Below are positions 45,582-56,576 of a DNA stretch of 64,000 nucleotides, piece by piece. Position 1 is the first letter of the stretch, and every line of letters starts with the position of its first letter. The notes below the pieces were generated by a model. That model was not told the origin of the DNA and did not search any database. It saw nothing but the letters and a program-made list of their open reading frames with translations. Position numbers and translations under genes: made by a program. Origin of the DNA: Gonatopus flavifemur (taxonomy: Eukaryota; Arthropoda; Insecta; Hymenoptera; Dryinidae); the NCBI GenBank assembly GCA_018340375.1, contig JAFFJZ010000046.1, forward strand, positions 868,001 through 932,000. Reading direction: 5' to 3'.

Positions 45582-45812
45582 CGCACGGAGGAAAAGCTGT
45601 TGCTGGCATAACAAACAGGTCTGTTACTATAGCGCCTACAAAAAAAATTCAGCTAACAAAACAAGGAAAATAATTAGCAAAACTGAATTTTTTTGCTGAC
45701 ATTAACAAATTTGACAATAGAACTAACGTCTCAGCTGCTGGAATAAATATTTTTGCAAGGACAACAAATTTGTTTGTAGGCGCTATTGTAGCAAACAATT
45801 TTTCTCCGTGCG
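45582..45812. repeat. 231-bp MITE with CGCACGGAG ends
   Basis: The left end CGCACGGAGGAAAAGCTGTT and right end (reverse-complemented CGCACGGAGAAAAATTGTTT) are inverted. Inner blocks AGCGCCTACAAA and TTTGTAGGCGCT also pair. No convincing TSD was found. Confidence 0.75.
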
Positions 45813-46021
45813 GGTTAGATGTATATTCGACAATAAAAATATTATTATAATCAATGAAATCATTCGTGACTTTTGTAAGAGTTCTCTTTTAGGATGCGAA
45901 AAGGCTTATTTATATAGAAAAAAGTTTTCCTTGAGAAGTTCGCCTAGAGTTTTGCGGGATTGTAAAACGAATACTTGAAGAATTCAATCATGAACGAGTA
46001 TGTTACACATTCCAAAGGAAT

Positions 46022-46276
46022 ACATCCCAGATAGAAAAATGTCTCAATAATGCCATCATAATGGTGACATTCACGCCAAGAAATGTTTGCATCATGGTAC
46101 CAAGGTGTTTCCGCATAAAGCATTGTTCTTGGTAGCAAAACGAGGTGATGGTACCATAATGAAGACATAATGTTTACATTTTATGCATCATTGCAAGCTG
46201 AGCGAAGTTTATGACAGTATGTTAACGGCACATTATGTTACAAAATATTTAGGGCATGGTTTTCTATCTGGGATGT
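46022..46276. repeat. 255-bp MITE with ACATCCCAGATAGAAAA ends
   Basis: The left end ACATCCCAGATAGAAAAA and right end TTTTCTATCTGGGATGT are inverted repeats. It has no coding potential. Confidence 0.75.
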
Positions 46277-46360
46277 CAATCATTTCAGTTATTCTTAAAG
46301 AATTCTATTCCACGTTCACGAGTTCCTATGGAATTCTTTCAGAATTCGATTTGCTATCTG

Positions 46361-46696
46361 CCCATACAGCACCACAGATCTCAGAAATGTCTCAATTACA
46401 TTTCGATCTTTCACCTTCATTACATTTCAGTATACTTTCACAGAAATGTTGCCTATTTGCAATGTCTCAGATATATTACGAGACAAGCATTACAATGAAA
46501 TATGTCATAAATATTCTTGGAATATTGCAGAAATAATTCAGAAATATTGCATTCAAATGTAAGATTAGCGGACATTGCAATATTTCTGAAGAGACTTTGA
46601 AACCTCGCTGTGACATACAGCAATGTCATAGAAATATTTCAATGTTTCAGATATTAGATTTCTGCAATCTTAATGAAATCTTCGGTGCTGTGTGGG
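46361..46696. repeat. 336-bp MITE-like element with CCCATACAGCACC ends
   Basis: CCCATACAGCACC at the left and GGTGCTGTGTGGG at the right are inverted with one mismatch. The interior is dense in GAAATATT, AATGTCTCAG and related short inverted motifs. The ends resemble the ACAGCAC family at 29948-31271. Confidence 0.6.
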
Positions 46697-47715
46697 TGGG
46701 TACATAGACATAGACATTCAGATTATAAAGAAATTTCACAAAAATTCGTCATAATAGGCCATTTGATTCAAAATTACATTAAATAAGGAATGAACTGTAC
46801 TCTAGAAGTATATACTTTGTTCCAAATTTCATTTTTCATGTATATCGATAAACTGTGAATCGTTTATTGGAACAAATTTTCAATTGAGTATGGGCAAATC
46901 TCATCCACTCTATTAATTTGAATATACCTATCAAGTATCCTCTGAAAAAATATGAAAATATATGTTTTAGTTTTTTCTCATATGAAAAAATAATTCAAAC
47001 TTCATGAATAGTTTCATTTATGCTCAGTTCGCATTCGGATACGCGATATTTGAATCATATTCCACTTTGGTCTTGTGGATAATTTGACTTTAAGAAGAAC
47101 AAGACAAAATTCATTAATTCTGGAAGGGCCCCTTGAATTTCAACTTCCTCAGGGCTCCATCAATTTTTTGATCCGGTCCTGCGTCATATTAAATGAAGCT
47201 ATTCTCCCCACTATCCATACTCGACAATATGTACAACATTTTTGATCTCATGAATTACAAGTCGGTGTAGGTTAGGTCGTTAGGTGGTTAGGTTTCGATT
47301 ATAGGCGATAGGTAGGATTCAGGTTCAAATCTCTTCTGTACTTCAAAAATTTTATCTTTGCAAGTTCAGAAGAGATTTGATGTGCGTCGTCGATGATGGC
47401 TGATTCCTAAACGGCAATCAAGATCCCCGCATAACCTGAGCGACGAAATTAATTTTTTTGAATGAAAATAATTTTTTCGATTTCATGTGTTACCGATGTT
47501 TTTCAACTTAATTTCCTTACAGGTAATTTTTAATTACTTGCATATTGGAAAAAAAACAAACGTTTGTATATTAATGTTACATACATATTCCATTCATGTG
47601 TTTTCAAATATTCATCCCTATCAGATTCATCATTTGAATCAGTCCATGATTTTCTCAATATGAATGAAAATTACATTTCATTCATATTTATCCCCATAGT
47701 ACGAATACGTATCGG
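46697..47715. other. hAT-like element interior, no gene recognised
   Basis: AT-rich sequence without open frames of note; a GGTTAGGTCGTTAGGTGG stretch lies near 47270. No transposase remnant was recognised. Confidence 0.5.
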
Positions 47716-47960
47716 AATATATTATCAAATCATTTTTGCTAATTTTTAAATATCTCATATGGTCACGTGGTATAGAGGACATATGGTCACGTGGTATACA
47801 GGACATATGGTCACGTGGTATATAGGAAATATGGTCACGTGATATACTTGGTATATATATGTATAAATATACATATATATATTACTCATAGTTCCGAGAC
47901 AACTCCTTGGCGGCGCTGGAACTCGTGGTCTTGCTTTCGCATTATACCTTGGGTACCCTG

Positions 47961-48177
47961 TCTCGTTCAGCATCTTCTTCTTGAGCCAATTATAATAACT
48001 GCTGAGATATACCTTGAAAACTATTGTATAACTCTTTTCGAGTTCTTCAATTCGAGTTTTGATATCGAATATCGTTATTTTCTCTGCTTCTGAACCCATT
48101 CTTCGTCCGAATTTTTCTATCTCGGTTAACTTTGCTTCAATGTGTGTTCTTCCCTTCCTTAATAATTCACTCGACAT
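47961..48177 (-). pseudogene. BEL gag, N-terminal part
   Basis: The frame starts MSSELLRKGRTHIEAKLTEI at 48177 and continues into a coiled-coil-prone region (IFDIKTRIEELEKSYTIVF). The hAT-like insertion cuts it after KKKMLNE. It rejoins at 44721 with EDVQFEERC. About 257 bases separate the ATG from the primer-binding site, so this is the natural Gag start. The uninterrupted frame that continues into the TIR is an artefact of the insertion. Confidence 0.85.
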
Positions 48178-48433
48178 TTTGAATCGAATCTTCTAATAAC
48201 CGCACAATACAACTTAAGACAATTCAGATGTGTTTGTATATGTCACATACGCGTATAGCTTCGAACTGTTCAAAATAGCGAGACACGACTTGTAAAAACT
48301 ACGACACGCTTCGGCTCGTGAGGTTATGGCGATCTGGCAACAGCGCGTTGATCAATTCCAACCGTAGTTTTCGGACGACGCCAACTAATGGTGCTTGAAT
48401 ATCGAATGTAATTTACCGATTATTTTCGTTTCG

Positions 48434-48451
48434 ATCCGGCTCGAAGGACCA
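48434..48451 (-). promoter_or_regulatory. Primer-binding site of the BEL element, tRNA-Tyr type
   Basis: On the minus strand the 5' LTR is followed at once by TGGTCCTTCGAGCCGGAT. This is complementary to the 3' end expected for a eukaryotic tRNA-Tyr, including the CCA tail (TGG). The tRNA assignment is from memory of tRNA-Tyr acceptor and T-arm sequence. Confidence 0.75.
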
Positions 48452-48947
48452 TGTTCGCATTGATAATAGAATCGAGCCAACTATGTTGCAAATTATTTAT
48501 TAATTACTTTTACATGAATGAAGTTTAATGTATGAAAATTCTTATTATAAAATGCCGAATCGAAACGTTGTGGTCTGTATGTCCCCCTCTCAAGCGTCGA
48601 GAGACTACTACTGGTCCGCTGGTGAGCAGTTGGCGTCTTCTCGCCAGCACGCGCATGCGCAGTGTTCTTTTTCAATAAACTCAAAATATTAAGGGCGTTC
48701 TTCAGGGGCAAAGTTACTAGATCTCTCCTCTCAGTTTTCTCAACGATTAAAGAATGTAATCGATTTTAATGAGCGGGTGCATCTTCATAGCATATCAAAG
48801 AAAGTGCAGCTACTCTTTATTTCTCATTTTATTTGTTCGTTTCTGAGAAAACTGGGGGGGGGGGGCGATTTTGGAATCTAGTAACTTTTTGGGAAGGTGG
48901 TGAATGCCGTTAAGTGTTGAACTTATTACCTAATGACGGGTTCAACA
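48452..48947 (-). repeat. BEL 5' LTR with a nested MITE
   Basis: It runs TGTTCGCATTGATAATAG to GACGGGTTCAACA on the plus strand. It matches the 3' LTR apart from point differences, a 3-bp ACT insertion and a 216-bp insertion at 48694-48909. Confidence 0.93.
48694..48909. mobile_element. 216-bp MITE in the 5' LTR, TTAA(G) target duplication
   Basis: The uninterrupted 3' LTR defines the boundaries. TTAAG occurs at 48689-48693 and 48910-48914. Imperfect inverted blocks lie inside, including AAAGTTACTAGAT with ATCTAGTAACTTT and CAGTTTTCTCA with TGAGAAAACTG. A TTAA target suggests piggyBac-type mobilisation. Confidence 0.82.
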
Positions 48948-48952
48948 TTACT

Positions 48953-50300
48953 AAAAATTCATGATTACAGATGCTCAATGATCAAAAAAATTGATTGTGA
49001 AGTAGTTTTTGGTGACATGCAGAAGTTTATATTGACGGGAATTCTTATTTTGACAGCATTTCTTTCTTCATATTCTATATTTTCAATGTATTCTGAGAAT
49101 ATTTGAAACAGTCTCACTCAAACATTCTGAGAATGTGCGTGGAATATAATCGCACGTAATAAGAATCTTCATTGAATATTCGAATATCCTCAACGTATAT
49201 TCTCAGAACATTTCCAGAACGTGCGTGTGCCACCTCGGTGATCATTGGAAGAAACATAATGCACATGTGCGTTGTGGATGAATCATTTCAATTCTATCAA
49301 TAAGAAATTATATGACATTTTGACTGTAGTCAAGTTGTGAATTGTAATGTAACGTGCATACGTATTCGAGTCTCGAACTTAGATTCTGAGAAGTTAGTAC
49401 TGAAACGGTTGGGAATACTTGAATGAACAGGGTCCACACGCGTACTGGAATTCAAATGGAATCAACCAATCAGAGATAACTGTTGAGTAGTATGATCAGT
49501 TGAAGCAAAAGGAATTCCAGAACGTGGGAACCCAGAAGAATCGCGCACGGCATCATAGATCCCAAATACGTACGTATTAGACACATATCAGCGTTGCATT
49601 TACCTTGCGTTGGATTTCATGTCAAATAGAATGTATTATATATGATTGCGATGTTATCTGTTGATAATCCACCTATCACCCTAACAGCACAATGTGTCTC
49701 TGGGACGTTTTCTGAACGTTCAGGAAACTTCTTCCATGTTCTATAAACCTTCTATAAACGTTTCAGTAGCACGTTGTGCTGTTTGAGCATTTGTGCGGCA
49801 AATACATGCGGTATATATCACTATGGTATAAATCATGACCTGATTTATGAAATAATATTCTCGAGTATTATTCGAATGTTTGTGCTTTTGTTGTCATGTG
49901 GTGAATTTTCAACAAACGTCCTGTATCATTCTGTATACTTCCAGGGAAATAATGACCCCTCATTTTCAATTTGATGGGAAGTTATCAGAAGATAAAATAT
50001 TATTAATGTGGAATGAAACCTAGCAAAATATCTACGTCTGCAGTATTGAGATTTACCTAGAGACTTCAATCAGAGAAACAGGAACGGAAGAATTTGTATC
50101 GTTTCGTGGTGATCAACCTTAAGTATCATGAATTTTGATTGGGAACGATTGCATTCTCATCCCAAACAGCACAGCAGTGCCTGATGTATTCATGAAGGGT
50201 GCTTTATGAATCCTCATGGTCCCTGAAGTATGCATTATGAATTCATCCTGAACTCCTTTGCTGTTCAAGATAGAAATTACTGATAAAAATACATGCATCA
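48953..50300. other. No gene recognised; contains a small ACAGCAC MITE
   Basis: Around 49085-49220 there are repeated ATTCTGAGAATAT and AACGTGCGTG motifs, possibly a degenerate repeat. Otherwise no domain was recognised. Confidence 0.5.
49679..49786. repeat. ~108-bp MITE with ACAGCACAATGTG ends
   Basis: CCCTAACAGCACAATGTG at the left and CACGTTGTGCTGTTTGAG at the right are imperfect inverted repeats. The ends relate it to the ACAGCAC family at 29948-31271 and 46361-46696. Confidence 0.65.
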
Positions 50301-50304
50301 CAAA

Positions 50305-50415
50305 CCAGAGGGCTTCGCCCTCTGGCTGCTTTGCTCAGCAGTCCGACCCCCTTCAAATTCGCTCCGCTCATTTTGAATGGATTGTAGACCACATATGCTC
50401 GCTTCGCTCGCATTT
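50305..50415. other. GC-rich islet with a perfect CCAGAGGGC/GCCCTCTGG hairpin
   Basis: CCAGAGGGCTTCGCCCTCTGG (50305-50325, written in two parts: CCAGAGGGC, TTC, GCCCTCTGG) is a perfect 9-bp stem. It is followed by CTGCTTTGCTCAGCAG and by the GCTCCGCTC and GCTTCGCTCGC motifs. Composition differs sharply from the AT-rich surroundings. Function unknown. Confidence 0.6.
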
Positions 50416-51070
50416 TGGACAATTCAGATATCCGGGGATATATGGAAAGGCGATCATCGGTTTTTCCCTCAATGGAGGAACTTTGTGGATGCAATTTTCA
50501 GAAAGCCTGAAACTTATTGCTTACCATCCTTTGTACCATCTCCAAATGATTCAAAAACATGTACCTGAAGAACTGAAGAATTTCAACAGTCCTGGTGAAA
50601 ATAAAGCCTGGAAGCACGATGAAAGCGTGAACTGGAAGTCATTTAGGCGTGATAGGCGTAACGAAGGGTTATTTAGGCGTAATTTAGGAATGAATCGGAA
50701 TATTTTCAGGCTTCATTTGTTTCAATAGCTACTCCCTTCACTTCTGGATTCTCACTAGTGCGCAGTTGTCATAACGTCAACCAGCTCTTGAAGAGTCTTC
50801 GCATGCAGTGGAGCTTACACGGGAAGATTGAAATCAATATTTTCATTCAACATTGGAGCCCAGATTCTGATTCAGCATCCTTGAGAATCCCTAGAACCCG
50901 TGTTACATACCCTCACAGCACATCCACCGATTTCTACGTCGCATCTCCGTGAACTTCACGTGGGTGGATGGTGAAGGTGGATAGAACGAAGATCCCACGT
51001 GGAGGCAACGTAGAAATGTCCGGTGCTGTACAGGTGTAAAAATATAATTCTGGTCATCAGGGCCGGAATG
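50416..51070. other. No gene recognised
   Basis: A 156-codon plus-strand open frame (50258-50728) and an 83-codon minus-strand frame cross the GC-rich islet. Neither shows a domain. GGCGT(G/A)A..TTTAGGCGT repeats occur at 50645-50690. Confidence 0.45.
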
Positions 51071-51828
51071 ACTATATTCACGTGTGCCATATTGTATTCA
51101 CCATCTCGAATCCGTTTTTTGACGTCGAATTTGGATTGTTCACCCTCCAAAACCCCCAGAACTCATGTTTCATATAAATCTGTCCACAAATGCGAAGTTG
51201 ACCAAATTCACGTCGACCATCATGGATTCACTATCATGAATTCGGGATTCCACTCCAGATTCAAATTGAGCGCCCTCGAAAACCACTAGAACCCATGTTT
51301 TATATAAATCTGTCCACAAATGCAAAATTGACTGAATCCACGTCCGCCAACTTGGATCCGCTATCATGAATTTGGGGTTTGACTCCAGATGCGAATTCAG
51401 CACCCTCGGAAACCCCTGGAACCCTTGTTTCATATGAACCTGTCTACAAATGTGAAGTTGACTGAATTCACGTCCGCTATCTTGGATCCGCTATCATAAA
51501 TTCGAGGTTTGACCCCAGATTCGAATTCAGCACCCTCGGAAACTCCTAGAACCCATGTTTCATATAAATCTGTCCACAAATGCGAAGTCGACTAAATTCA
51601 CGTCCGCCATCTTGGATCCGCCATCATGAATTCGGGATTCGACCCCAGATTCGGATTCAGCACCCTCCGAAACCCCTAGAACCCACGTTTCATATAAATC
51701 TGTCTACAAATGCGAAATTGACTGAATTCACTTCGGCCATCTTGGATACGCATCTTGAATTCGAGATTTGACTCCAGATTCGGATTCAGCGCCATTGAAA
51801 ACACCTAGGACTCATGTTCCATAATAAT
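51071..51828. repeat. 130-bp tandem array, about six units
   Basis: The word CGTCCGCCATCTTGG and its variants start at 51081, 51211, 51341, 51471, 51601 and 51731, an exact 130-bp period. Each unit also has ATCATGAATTCG, GATTCGAATTCAGCACCCTC, AACCCCTAGAACCCATG and CATATAAATCTGTCCACAAA. The open frames through the array follow the repeat and show no domain. Confidence 0.95.
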
Positions 51829-51883
51829 TCATCGATTCAAGTGAAGATAACGAATATTCAAAGGCTGCGGAGAAAATGATATA

Positions 51884-53913
51884 CAGGGTGGGGCATTTAA
51901 AGTGTCGCGGGCGTTTTTCCCAAGAATAAAATGAGATACGAGAAAATTTTTCGGACAAAAATTGTAGGGTATCGAGGGGGACATCCGATGGTGGCCTTGG
52001 CTTTGACCTCAAATCTCATCTTCAAGGGCATTCTGAGATCAACTCTTGTTTTTTAAATAGCATCTCATATTTTTTACTGCAGATTTGGATTCTAGGTCAA
52101 AAACCAAGAAACTTTTGTCTGAACCATTTTCCGGAAATCCGCAAAGATGGCGCTCTAATCGATATTGTTCCATACTGAATCTGACATTAGGATAACTCGA
52201 AAACGAAGGGTCTTGGAGGAGAATGTTTCGGACAAAAGTTGTCTGATTCCAAGGGGGACCCCTTGAACTGAAACGGAGGTGATGGGGTATAACAGACAAA
52301 ACACAACACATTTCAATCGTCTACATCACTTGGATAATTTGAATGCAGTAGATGCTCAAAATGATGGCCTTCGACTTCAATACACATTTCAAAACGTTTT
52401 ACAAAAGATTGCTGAACTCGTGCTAAAATATCTTCATTGATGCTCGCGCATGCATTGATGATTCGTTGACGCATATTCTCAGGTGTAGTCGGTGCTTGTT
52501 GATAAACTGTATCTTTTATGTATCCCCATAAAAAAAAATCTGCAGAAGTAATCCGGAGAACGGGCAGGCCAATGAACTGGTCCACGACGTCCTATCCATC
52601 GTCCAGGATAATCTCTGTCCAATATTTCTCGAGCTGTGACTGCATAATGGGATGGACAACCATCGTGTTGATACCACATATTCAATCGTTCCTGAATAGG
52701 TATGTCTTCAAGTAATGTTGGAAGTACTTGATCTAAGGAATGTCTGTACTTCTCTCCATTTAGCGTATCTGCAATGAAGTACGGTCCAATTACTCGAGAT
52801 CGAAAAATACCACACCAAACATTCACAGCCCATTGTCTTTGATGCTCTACTTGTCGTAACCATCTTGGATTTTCTGTCGCCCAGTAATGCATATTATGTC
52901 GATTTACTTGACCATGATTGGTGAACGTCGACTCAACAGAAAATAATATGTTGATGAAGTTGTTATTGTGCATTTGCGCTAGACCCCATCGACAAAACTG
53001 TACACGATTTTCGAAATCATCACTGTGAAGGTCTTGATGCAAACAAATGTGATACGGATGGAATTTGTAACGTTTCAGTATTCGAAGAACACTTCTTCGA
53101 GAAATTCCCGAATGAAGTTCAATTTCACGAGAGCTCACGTGTGGATTATTGGCTACTGCAGCTAGTACATTAACTTCCGCATTTTTTCCGCTAACAGTTC
53201 TCATTCGATGTCGTTTTTCCCTTGTAACACTTCCCGTTTCTGAGAATAATTTTGTAATGCGTTGAAAATACCTAATGTATGGCGTTGTTCTTTCAGGAAA
53301 TCGTTCTGCATACAAGTCATATGCTTGTCTGGGGTTCTTATGCACTTCACCGTCAATGAAGATCATATCGATCTTTTCAGAAACCGTGTATCGGATATCC
53401 ATGATTTTCAATTTGTCATAAACCAAGTAACAATCAAATGTAACTGACAAACTGACTTCCAAAATCGTGAATTTTCACTGAACCCCGTCGTTTGTTCACA
53501 TCGCGTGAGCTCTGAATGGTGGTAATGTAGACGATTGAAATGTGTTGTGTATTGACAACTTTTGTACGAAACATTCTTTTGCAAGACCCTTCGTTTTCGA
53601 GTTATTCGAATGTCAGATTCAAAATGGAACAATATCGATTAGAGCGCCATTTCTGCGGATTTCAGGAAAATGGTTCAGACAAAAGTTCCTTGGTTTTTGA
53701 CCTAGAATCCAAATCTGCAGTAAAAAATATGAGATGCTATTTAAAAAACAAGAGTTGATCTCAGAATGCCCTTGAAGATGAGATTTGAGGTCAAAGCCAA
53801 GGCCACCATCGGATGTCCCCCTCGGTACCCTACAACTTTTGTCCAAAAAATTTTCTCGTATCTCACTTTATTTTTGGAAAAAACGCCCACGACACTTTAA
53901 ATGCCCCACCCTG
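51884..53913 (-). mobile_element. CAGGGTG-type DNA transposon, complete 2,030-bp copy
   Basis: The ends are CAGGGTGGGGCATTTAAAGT and its inverse ACTTTAAATGCCCCACCCTG, flanked by TA. The long TIR arms run about 51884-52325 and 53520-53913. The right arm lacks about 60 bases that the left arm has. The transposase lies between, on the minus strand. It has the same length as the sister copy 58438-60467, in the opposite orientation. Confidence 0.95.
52313..53402 (-). pseudogene. DUF4817/DDE transposase, frameshifted, catalytic Asp replaced by Val
   Basis: The likely start is MDIRYTVSEKIDMIFIDGEV at 53402; the frame is open further upstream but without support. An N-terminal HTH (NPRQAYDLYAERFPERTT) is followed by a second (SSREIELHSGISRRSVLRIL). 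The first catalytic position reads FSVESTF, where the family has FSDE. The second motif MWYQHDGCPSH is intact. After HWPARSPD a small deletion shifts the frame, and the rest (TSADFFLWGYIKDTVYQ to FEHLL) continues in another frame. The normal stop is also lost, adding SNYPSDVDD. It should be inactive. Family role: cut-and-paste at TA. Confidence 0.93.
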
Positions 53914-55395
53914 TATATATATGGGCATTTCCACAGAAAGCGTCATTTTTCTGTCCCTCTCCATCCATAACCAAGTCTGTGGATGAAATCCAATTTTGTG
54001 TGCGTGGGAATATCAATTCAGACTTCCTAATGTAGAAAAATGACTCGAGATGATCGCATAAGTTCTTGAGAACGGATATAACTTATAGTGATTGAACAAA
54101 GTACGAAAAACATGAGTTTCGATTTGTCCGTGGGTACAAATTGACTACTTCGCTTGCTCACAACATTTCTGCGCGTTGTTGTTACCAATCATTTACCATA
54201 AAATCGGATAATAATTGGAATATTATTGAAAAGAATATGAAAGAAATTGAGAAATTCCTCGATGCTGTCAAGCATCTGTTGGAAGGAGGTTGGACAGTTT
54301 AAAAGATTATCGTCTGTCTTGATGAATTCCATATTTGTTTGTCTTCATAACAAATTTCGTGAAGAGCGTATTGAGTCTATATGTTTATAATACGAGTGTA
54401 TAACAAAGACAATCCAAGGTCGGCGTCAATATACAGAGTCAAATAATATTCGTATAGAAGATGATGTGAGATCTGTTACAAAGAGTCTCCAATCATATAT
54501 TAAGATACATTTAAAAATTTATATAACTTTATCTCTCGCAACAATCTATATCATTTAATGAATAAAAGGAACTTATTACAATTGTTAATGCAGAAAGCAG
54601 AAATTAACAAGATATTTCAAATAGTTTACGAGGACAACGTGATTCCATGTATTTTCAATTAATTGGCGTTACATTGATTGTTGATCCTGGAAATCACAGA
54701 TAAAGAGAGTGCTGACAAAGAAGTCAGCTCACAAGCCGAGCTGCTAGCTGTATTGTAATGTCACCAGGATCAACATAAGATATGTATTTAAAATCAATTT
54801 TTTTTCTTTATTATAATAATTTGACCGGTACCATTGGTTATTGATAATAATGAGAGAGAGGTAAAGAAACAGATTAATAAAATTGCACATAGGTACATCA
54901 AAAGTACATTGGTCAATTAATTGCTGATTGATGGAGACTTATCTTTTTTTTTCTTCTGATGATTGCTCCTGGTCTTGCTCCTTTTCATATCTTTATTAAC
55001 ACGTGGCCACGTTATCGTCCATCTTTCAGATTCCTCTACTATTAGCTCGTTTGTCTCCGTACGTCCGATTTCGAGGAAAGCTATCGACCAAGAGAACGAA
55101 TTTTCCTCCCTTCCTTAGCTTCCTTTTTTCTTATCATTACCTCTCCCACCTCTCACGTTCCTCCTCTCCTTTTTCCTCTCTATACATAAATCTCTTACTC
55201 TTTCTCTCTCTCATTAACTCTTACAACGTTTCAACAAAAATCAGCCGAACACTTAATACCTCAAGCTTATCAAATCACATGAGTATCACACTGTGCTATC
55301 AATTCAATATCTGTCAAAAAAACCGCGAATTTTTGTTCCGAATTTGAAATGACAAATGTCCCCTCCGACACTCTTAGAAGTAGGAATCGCGCGCA
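53914..55395. other. No gene recognised
   Basis: AT-rich, with a pyrimidine-rich stretch at 55090-55230. AATGTCCCCTCC..GGAATCGCGCGCA at about 55350-55395 recurs near 56885-56935. The 114-codon frame at 55003-55347 is Ser/Leu-rich and unconvincing. Confidence 0.5.
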
Positions 55396-56576
55396 CCCAG
55401 CAAACACTGTGGTCAGGTTCTTTAAAGGACCAACTTTGGCATTGCCGGTGAAACGCTGGCATTGGTGAATACGTATTGGGCCTTTACAGGATGTGCAATG
55501 ACACTCGATACATTGTTCTCCATCGAAGGGCCAATAATGGTATCACGTTCATTTCTGATGCCAGGAAATAACGGCAGAATTGTAATGACCCGATATGTTG
55601 CCAATAATGACTCCCCGTATTATCGTACCGCCATCTGTTGCGGATGAACTTTGTTGTTGTTGGTTTCATTATAACAGATGATCAAACCCATCTCATTGAA
55701 TTAATATTTCATGGGAATTGTTCATTCATTCGAGAACGAATTTCTATATTCTAAATTGAAAATAAAATCATACCTAATATCGTATATCCAGTGGACCATG
55801 CAGGTTTTATTTTATTGGAATATATTGTGAGGTGATGTGAATGAACAAAGTGAATAGGTTACGTGATTCACTATTCAATAACAACACATGAGAACATTTC
55901 ATCAAACTTTGAGTAGTATAGACGTCTTTACTCGAGAAAAAACTTGTTCGTGATGAAGATATTCTTTCCAACATTTGATTCAGTGTAAAAGTAGGAATGA
56001 ATCAGTGTGTGGTTCCAAGTACCATATATTTATGATCAGGATATATTTTCAATAATTTTTCATTCTCTACAACGCCAATTAGTGCTCCAACGAGAACAGA
56101 GGACTGGCAGCAGCGCGTCAACGACTTCTGAACGTGATCGTGAATGTGCAGCATTCCCAGGAGCGGTACAAGTTCGGATGAGTGACCGTGAAGACAAAGA
56201 ATTTCTCAGGATTCTTTCACGTTGGATTACAACGACATGCTCGAGGATAAGAGAATCATTGCGGATGGATACCATTCATCCAATAAATTTTTTTTTCATT
56301 TCATAGTCTCCAATAAATTCATCGTTTTCGATTTTTTTTCAAAATGATATTGAATTCACAATGAATTCGTGTCTTGAAATTCATATTCAATCAGTGGGTG
56401 AAATTTGGTGATTCAATGAAGGCATACGGTGTTGGTTGAATGTTATGTGGCCGAATGCTGGCCGGTGGGACATATACGCGCTGGGCCATCAAAGGCTGCC
56501 AATAGAGGACCATCAAAGCTATTGCTGACATTCATCGAAGACCCAGTACAGGGCCATCAGTGCAGTGTTTACTGGG
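55396..56576. repeat. Possible 1.18-kb TIR element, CCCAGCAAACACTG ends
   Basis: CCCAGCAAACACTG at the left and CAGTGTTTACTGGG at the right are inverted with one mismatch, next to CA on both sides. The interior has short open frames only. The 14-bp TIR could be partly coincidental. Confidence 0.4.

Larger units (their letters stand above)
44722..47960. mobile_element. 3.24-kb hAT-like non-autonomous element with 245-bp TIRs, in BEL gag
   Basis: The ends CAGGGTACCCAAGG and CCTTGGGTACCCTG are flanked by an exact 8-bp TSD, TCTCGTTC (44714-44721 and 47961-47968). Arms 44722-44966 and 47716-47960 are inverted copies with essentially one difference (a C/T inside the AT-rich segment). Each contains four 24-bp repeats with CACGTGACCATATG. 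CAGGG ends and an 8-bp TSD fit hAT elements. No transposase is present; the interior is several MITE-like repeats. The near-identity of the arms suggests that this insertion is younger than the BEL host. Confidence 0.92.
35134..48947 (-). mobile_element. Complete but degenerate BEL/Pao LTR retrotransposon with nested insertions
   Basis: Two LTRs with TG..CA ends bound the element, flanked by TTACT at 35129-35133 and 48948-48952. On the minus strand the order is 5' LTR, primer-binding site, gag (split by two insertions), protease, RT, RNase H, integrase, C-terminal domain, purine-rich tract, 3' LTR. That order and the 5-bp TSD fit BEL/Pao. The two LTRs differ at roughly 18-20 positions over 270 bp (about 7% by eye), so insertion is not recent. 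Stops and frameshifts in every domain show it is dead. About 7.6 kb of its 13.8-kb span is later insertions. Confidence 0.95.

Noticed and set aside
47755..48177. Single 140-codon frame joining BEL gag to TIR repeats
   Set aside because: The 8-bp TSD shows that the junction is an insertion boundary. Only the part up to 47961 is gag.
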